Source: an uncultured Ruminococcus sp.
GTDB taxonomy: Bacteria > Bacillota > Clostridia > Oscillospirales > Ruminococcaceae
Direction: 5' to 3'
Length of the DNA stretch: 11,442 bases
Assembly: GCA_947174965.1 (NCBI GenBank)
Contig: CAMWKY010000039.1
Coordinates: 1 to 11,442 of the forward strand
The position numbers were made by a program, and so were the translations under genes. Shown piece by piece: positions 7,083 to 11,442 of this stretch. The notes under the pieces were generated by a model. That model saw only the letters and a list, made by a program, of their open reading frames with translations, was not told the origin of the DNA and did no database searches. Positions within the stretch are counted from its first letter, which is position 1. Every line of letters starts with the position of its first letter.

Positions 7083-8369
7083 TCACATCTCTCTTTTTCC
7101 GGTGACATATTCATAGATAAGCGATTTTTTGTATTGTTGGAGTTTTTCGATTTTCTGTTGTTTGAGAAAGATAAGTTTGTCTATCTGAGAGCATTTCTGG
7201 TCGAGATAATCTGCTATTGCTTGTTGTTCTTCCACTGGTGGAACTAAAACAGGCATACTTTTCAATAAACTTTGTCCTAAACTTGCCCTTGTAACAATAT
7301 TCATTTCTTTCGCTAAATAAAAACGATGATGATTACCTCTGAAATAATATTTTGCGAACTGAGTAATAAGTTTTTCGTTAAAGGGACGTATTCTTATTAC
7401 GAATCCTGCAAAGGTTGCATCAGGGATTGTTTTTTCACACACGCAAGAAAAACCGACCTCCTCAATTGTTTCGGAGGTTCTTGTAAAGAATATATCGCCT
7501 TTCTGAACTGAATACTGTTTTCTTTCAGCTTCGGTTGTTTCAACTAATCCATTAACAGTATCAGGCAATGTATAATTCCTGTAAATATCCCCATAGCTTA
7601 CAAAGGGATATCCTGTTCCGAAATGTTCACCGCTTTTACTGATTCCGTTTTGAGGTGTTCCAATATTTCTAAGCCGACATATTTCACAATTTACAGGAAT
7701 ACTACCAATAAATTCGTACCCGCTATCTTTCATCGGTGCATCAGGATTAAGCCCCCTCGTCACGGTTTCTGTAATCAAACTCTGCTTGTAGGTTTTCAGC
7801 TTTGCAATCTGCTGTTCCTGATTGGCTATAAGATTATCAATCTGGGCGCATTTGCGTTTTATAATCCCAACGATAGCATTTTGCTCTTCAATTGTCGGAA
7901 ATGGGATTTCATATCCTTTTACATTTTCTGCATTGATTGTCCAGCGATTATCAAACGAAACACCCTTACCATGCGCAAACATAGCCATTGTCCAATATTG
8001 CACTTTGAAATAATAATCAAAATAGAACGGATTTACAGCTTGCTTTGCTCTTAGATTTACATAGGCTGGACTGATAACCCCTTCAACCTCGGAAACATTA
8101 CAATTAGCGCCAGAATACAAGTCCATTGGATTCAAAAGCAAATCACCAATCTGTACAGGGTTGTAATCATCATAGCTTTCAGCCATTTGTCCTTCATTTA
8201 TAGTAACGTCCTTTACCTGAATACCACTTCTTGCAAGTTTAAGAACAGTAGGATTCTTTATTCCTGCTTTGACTTTGGAAATATAAAAAATTTCTTTTAC
8301 ACGCCTGATTTCCCAATTGACTGGAATTGAAGGACACCATACAATGCCAGTTTGTTTTCTCTCACGCAT
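7083..8369 (-). CDS. hsdS: Type I restriction enzyme, HsdS specificity subunit
   Basis: This 428-residue protein has two target recognition domains and two conserved helices. The first half starts with SIPVNWEIRRVKEI and ends in IPFPTIEEQNAIVGIIKRK plus a coiled coil (QIDNLI ... KLKTYKQSLITE). The second half repeats the plan: SIPVNCEICRLRNI, then VLVPPVEEQQAIADYLDQK and QIDKLI ... KLQQYKKSLIYEYVTG. Each recognition domain reads one half of a split DNA site and the helices set the spacing and bind HsdM. ATG at 8369 overlaps the hsdM stop by 8 bases (ATGCGTGA); AAGGAG lies 10 bases upstream, and an in-frame TTG at 8375 is a less likely start. In the second half the usual Trp of the NWE motif is Cys. 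The two recognition domains differ, so the target should be an asymmetric bipartite site; its sequence cannot be read from here. Confidence 0.95.
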   Translation of the reverse strand: MRERKQTGIVWCPSIPVNWEIRRVKEIFYISKVKAGIKNPTVLKLARSGIQVKDVTINEGQMAESYDDYNPVQIGDLLLNPMDLYSGANCNVSEVEGVISPAYVNLRAKQAVNPFYFDYYFKVQYWTMAMFAHGKGVSFDNRWTINAENVKGYEIPFPTIEEQNAIVGIIKRKCAQIDNLIANQEQQIAKLKTYKQSLITETVTRGLNPDAPMKDSGYEFIGSIPVNCEICRLRNIGTPQNGISKSGEHFGTGYPFVSYGDIYRNYTLPDTVNGLVETTEAERKQYSVQKGDIFFTRTSETIEEVGFSCVCEKTIPDATFAGFVIRIRPFNEKLITQFAKYYFRGNHHRFYLAKEMNIVTRASLGQSLLKSMPVLVPPVEEQQAIADYLDQKCSQIDKLIFLKQQKIEKLQQYKKSLIYEYVTGKREM

Positions 8370-10140
8370 TTCCAAACAACTCCTTCATCAGTGTTGTTTC
8401 CTCTTTCTCCAGAGCCTTGATGTCAGCAAAAATCTCCTCCGATGATTCCGGTGCTGTAAACTTGTAGAACAGCCTTGTGAACGGTATCTCATAGCCTGTC
8501 TTGTCTTTTTTACGGTCAAGAAATGCAAGCGGATTATAGGGCAGGACATTCTTTTTCATATACTCGTCAATATCCTCCGAAAGTGGAATGACCTCCGAAT
8601 CGCTTGCACCCTTGACAGGCTGGAGCTTGCCCTTTTTCAGTATGGAATTTCCGTCTTCATCAGTTTGTGCCGTCTCCACCGTCACCTTTGTGAAACCGAA
8701 GAAAGCATTGTCGAACTTTTTAGATTCAACAACCAGATTGCCGTCTGTGTACACATCATCGGAAAATGCTGTATAGGCTTTCATAATCAATGCGATGCAA
8801 CGATCGTCAAGGTCAACACGTTTGTCGCCGATATTCTTACGGCGTTTTACAAAGCATTTTGAAGCATCAATGAGCTGTACCTTGCCGAGACGTTCGGCAG
8901 GCTTGCCCTTTGTCAATACCCATATATATGTAGAAATACCCGTGTTATAAAAAAGGTCTGTCGGGAGCTGCACGATAGCTTCAACCAAATCACCCTCCAG
9001 TAGATGTCGGCGTATTTCAGAAGCACCGCTTCCGGCATCTCCCGTGAACAGCGATGAGCCATTCTGAATGATTGTCATACGACCGCTACCTTCTTTGAGC
9101 TTCTTGACGCCATTGAGCATGAACAGCATTTGTCCGTCAGAGATTGCTGGAAGTCCAGCACCAAAACGCCCATTAAAACCTTTTTTGGCTTCTGCTTCTA
9201 CTTCGGATTTCTCTCGCTTCCAATCGATACCAAAAGGCGGATTGGAGATAATGTAGTCAAATTCATAGCCGCTGAATTTATCATCGCTCAATGTGTCGCC
9301 ATACATCATGCCGGAAGCGTTACCGCCCTTGATTAGCATATCCGCCTTTGCGATAGCATAGGTTTCGGGATTGAATTCCTGGCCGAAGCAGGTCAGACTG
9401 GCTTCCGGGCTGATTTCGGTCAGACGTTCTGTCAAACAGCCGAGCATCTGGGAAGTACCCATTGCCATATCGTAGGCAGTTTTGGTACAACCGTTCTTGC
9501 TGATTTCGTCCTTTTCTGGTGCAACTAATAATTCCGTCATGAGATAAATAATATCACGGCTGGTGAAATGTGCTCCGGCTTGCTCATCATAGCTTTCGGA
9601 GAATTTCCGAATGAGTTCCTCAAAGATATAGCCCATATCCGCAGATGTAATCTTGTCCGGAGACATATCACCCTTTGCGGAAACAAACTCCTGTACGACA
9701 ACGAACAGCACATTTCCTTCTGCCATAGTGCGCACTTGGTCAGCGAATTTAAAATTTGATATTATGTCAAGGATATTTTTAGAAAATCCTTGCAGATATG
9801 CTTCAAAATTCGACTCGATGTTATCCGGATCGGAAACCAGCTTCTTGAAATCAAATTTACTCGTATTGTAGAACGGATAGCCTGCTGTTTTACAGAGGAT
9901 ACCGTCACGTGCTTTGCCCTCTACCTTCATGCCAGTAAGTTTTTCAGCCATCTGCACTACAACATTCTTTGTTGGTGCAAGTGCATCGTCAAAGCGTTTC
10001 AGAACGGTCATAGGTAAAATAACCTTGCCGTATTCATGTGGCTTGAACAGCCCGACAAGGTGCGTAGCGATTTCCCATATAAGATTGGCTTTTGCCTGTA
10101 TATTGCTATTTGTCTGCTTTTGCAGTTCATTGATTGCCAT
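8362..10140 (-). CDS. hsdM: Type I restriction-modification system, HsdM DNA adenine methyltransferase
   Basis: This 592-residue protein methylates adenine (N6) in the site chosen by HsdS, using S-adenosylmethionine, and protects host DNA. An N-terminal helical domain (about 1-160, with YGKVILPMTVLKRFD) is followed by the Rossmann-like methyltransferase domain. GAHFTSRDIIYLMTELL (about 189-205) is the usual entry, AYDMAMGTSQML (about 222-233) is the SAM-binding motif I, and ISNPPFGIDW (about 298-307) is the catalytic NPPF motif of gamma-type amino-methyltransferases. DLFYNTGISTYIWVL is also typical of HsdM. Motif I reads MGTSQM where many HsdM have CGTGGM. Start ATG at 10140 has GAAGGAG 9 bases upstream (10150-10156); an earlier in-frame TTG at 10158 lies upstream of that site and is unlikely. 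It is the first gene of the hsd operon and its stop overlaps hsdS. No convincing promoter is seen in the 99 bases upstream; a weak TATAAA-like box may serve. Confidence 0.95.
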   Translation of the reverse strand: MAINELQKQTNSNIQAKANLIWEIATHLVGLFKPHEYGKVILPMTVLKRFDDALAPTKNVVVQMAEKLTGMKVEGKARDGILCKTAGYPFYNTSKFDFKKLVSDPDNIESNFEAYLQGFSKNILDIISNFKFADQVRTMAEGNVLFVVVQEFVSAKGDMSPDKITSADMGYIFEELIRKFSESYDEQAGAHFTSRDIIYLMTELLVAPEKDEISKNGCTKTAYDMAMGTSQMLGCLTERLTEISPEASLTCFGQEFNPETYAIAKADMLIKGGNASGMMYGDTLSDDKFSGYEFDYIISNPPFGIDWKREKSEVEAEAKKGFNGRFGAGLPAISDGQMLFMLNGVKKLKEGSGRMTIIQNGSSLFTGDAGSGASEIRRHLLEGDLVEAIVQLPTDLFYNTGISTYIWVLTKGKPAERLGKVQLIDASKCFVKRRKNIGDKRVDLDDRCIALIMKAYTAFSDDVYTDGNLVVESKKFDNAFFGFTKVTVETAQTDEDGNSILKKGKLQPVKGASDSEVIPLSEDIDEYMKKNVLPYNPLAFLDRKKDKTGYEIPFTRLFYKFTAPESSEEIFADIKALEKEETTLMKELFGNA

Positions 10141-10226
10141 GTAAATGATCTCCTTCAAAGCTTAAATTATTCAAAGATTTTAAGAGGAATACTTCTATTC
10201 TCTGTTTATAAAGTGTAGTATAAAAG

Positions 10227-10245
10227 CCATAATTTTAGGTTATGG
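10227..10245 (-). terminator. Weak hairpin at the end of the radical-SAM gene
   Basis: CCATAA and TTATGG (6 bp) pair around a 7-base loop, overlapping the TAA stop at 10240-10242. A short CTTTTAT tract follows on the minus strand. The stem is AT-rich and short, so termination would be partial at best, and transcription from the upstream pair may run on into hsdM. Confidence 0.3.
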
Positions 10246-11018
10246 TGTTATTGTTCCATCTTTTATATGGTAATCTATCTTGTGCTGAGTACAAAACTCA
10301 ATTACAACATTTGCACACTGATTAAAAAACTGATTTCTCAACTTATATGCTGTTACCTCTTTATTGTAATGCATACGACCAAAAATAATTTTATCTACAA
10401 ATGAGATGGTATGAAGAATCTCAAGCAAGTCTTGTTCAACAATATTGGGAGTAGGATAGGGTTCTATACTTACCCATGTCCTGCAGCCTGCATCATGCAG
10501 TGCTTTCAATGCTGCAACTCTATCAGTTATAGGTGCAGAACCCGGCTCATATTTTTTTCTGAAATTTTCGCTTAATGACACGAGAGTTATGCCGTACACA
10601 TTATTGGGCGACTGCTCGGATAATTCAATTGGCAAGATTCCTTTTGTTAATACCGAACAATTTATGTTAGATTCATTGATTTTCTGAATTGCCTTCAGAC
10701 TCATTTGCTGAATTTCAGGATACCCAAACATAAAAGGATCAGTCGTGAAACATAAAGGAGAGTCATTTTATCTTTAAATCTCGGAATTTCAGCATCAAGA
10801 AGTTCAAGTGTATTTTCTACAAGTGCTGGTTCGCACCATTCCTCGTATGATGTTACTTCACCAAATCTTTTTTTTTGAAGGAAAGCATAACAAGGATAGT
10901 TGCATCCATGTGAGCAACCTAAAACGTGATTCATGGTATAATCACCGTACTCAACCCCTGTTTTATAAATCATACTTTTTCTTCTTATAAATTTTGTAAC
11001 CTTCATTATTTCGCCCAT
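10240..11018 (-). pseudogene. Radical-SAM-like protein with CX3CX3C cluster (SPL/DUF5131-like), single-base frameshift
   Basis: Two frames together give about 259 residues. The first (11018 down to about 10750) starts MGEIMKVTKFIRRKSMIYKT and carries GCSHGCNYPCYAF with Cys 35, 39 and 43, an unusual CX3CX3C in place of the classic radical-SAM CX3CX2C. KRFG and SYEEW follow. The second frame (about 10745 to 10240) continues TTDPFMFGYPEI, SVLTKG, ITLVSLSENFRKKYEPG, RVAALKALHDAG and SIEPYP, the order seen in spore-photoproduct-lyase-like and phage Gp37/Gp68-like radical SAM proteins. One missing base near 10744-10751 separates them. ATG at 11018 (AAGGTG 9 bases upstream) overlaps the end of the upstream gene by 13 bases; ATG at 11006, forming TAATG with that gene's stop, is an alternative. 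The pair is thus translationally coupled. The family's substrate is unknown to me. If the frameshift is real, the C-terminal half is lost. Confidence 0.7.
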
Positions 11019-11442
11019 TTTATTAACACCTTTTGCTTGTTTTTCTTACTTGTCTTTTCTTCCATAAATGATGTAGGGCGACCACCTTTGGTAAATGGTG
11101 GTTCTCTTTGCACTTCCAGCCTTCCAGATTTCTCAAATTGCTTGAGTTTCTTCTTAATTACCCCTGTTTTACAGATAGGGCCATAAACCATAAAGAAATA
11201 GGATAATGCCTTGTTCAAAGGATAATAATCCTGTAACTGCGAGAAAAAAGATATTGTCTTCTCCTCTATCTCTGATTCATCTATAATTTGACTATTCACA
11301 TCCTCATTGAATAAGGCCATCTGTCCATCCGTTTGAATTTCACGCCACGCTTCCCAACGATTGCATATGTTATACTAGCCTCTAATATAATATCCATTCA
11401 AAGAAGAATCTAACAATTCAAAATTAAAAGATAAAAGAGAAG
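11006..11442 (-). pseudogene. C-terminal part of a possible three-Cys-motif partner (TcmP-like) protein, with in-frame amber
   Basis: An open frame enters from the right edge and runs to TAA at 11006, broken once by TAG at 11375-11377. The part before it reads FELLDSSLNGYYIRG and the part after continues YNICNRWEAWREIQTDGQ without loss of frame. The C-terminal 100 residues look like a compact winged-helix-type domain: YYPLNKALSYFFMVYGPICK, then TGVIKKKLKQFEKSGRLEV and PPFTKGGRPTSFM. It overlaps the radical-SAM gene, which in other genomes is often next to TcmP-type proteins; this neighbour is the main reason for the name, as the diagnostic N-terminus is outside the window. It could instead be another DNA-binding or unknown protein. 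An ATG at 11320 exists but lacks a good ribosome binding site, so a restart there is unproven. Confidence 0.4.

Noticed and set aside
6436..7116. Plus-strand open frame (226 codons) opposite the start of hsdR
   Set aside because: Antisense to the well-conserved HsdR nuclease domain, Cys- and Phe-rich with no motif; a shadow of codon bias.
7458..7484. Hairpin ACCTCC / GGAGGT inside hsdS
   Set aside because: Six pairs within conserved coding sequence with no T tract; consistent with chance.
7083..8369. Phase-variable hsdS (invertible shufflon)
   Set aside because: Only one hsdS is present, with no second silent copy, inverted repeats or intact recombinase in the window.

Overview
The window reads as a chromosomal accessory (defence-island-like) region of a low-to-moderate GC Gram-positive gut-type bacterium, most likely a Clostridia member of the Ruminococcaceae/Lachnospiraceae kind. 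The basis is base composition, strong AGGAG-type ribosome binding sites, a DUF6809-type small protein, a Clostridia-style serine recombinase, and the look of the Hsd proteins. The genus is inference.

Layout, left to right. Positions 1-283 hold a decayed piece of a serine recombinase catalytic domain (minus strand), followed at the very edge by a strong outward-facing promoter. Positions about 284-420 are non-coding and full of short direct repeats about 20 bp apart that look like the end of a lost insertion sequence. Positions 495-1645 hold the larger C-terminal part of a second serine recombinase (minus strand, frameshifted), with its own terminator at 419-452. Positions 1645-1770 hold more short repeats and a second minus-strand terminator. 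Positions 1834-2152 carry the only plus-strand gene, an 83-residue DUF6809-type protein with its own promoter, ribosome binding site and terminator.

The core of the window (2197-10140, minus strand) is a type I restriction-modification operon in the order hsdM-hsdS-hsdR. The genes overlap or nearly touch, and a fourth gene follows for a DUF262/DUF1524 (GmrSD-like) protein. HsdM and HsdS would form the sequence-specific adenine methyltransferase, and HsdR adds the ATP-driven translocase/nuclease. The DUF262 protein belongs to a family of modification-dependent nucleases or DNA-sensing effectors, so the operon may pair a restriction system for unmodified DNA with one for modified DNA. The DUF262 frame is interrupted by one amber codon at a conserved tryptophan position.

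Upstream of hsdM (10240-11442) lies a two-gene unit on the same strand. One is the end of a protein tentatively matched to the three-Cys-motif partner (TcmP) type, with one in-frame amber. It is overlapped by a radical-SAM-like protein with a CX3CX3C cluster, broken by a single-base frameshift. The function of this pair is not established.

Overall, hsdM, hsdS and hsdR look intact. Every flanking gene except the DUF6809 gene carries a small lesion (single-base indel or amber). This means either recent decay of the accessory cargo or sequence errors, and raw reads would decide which.
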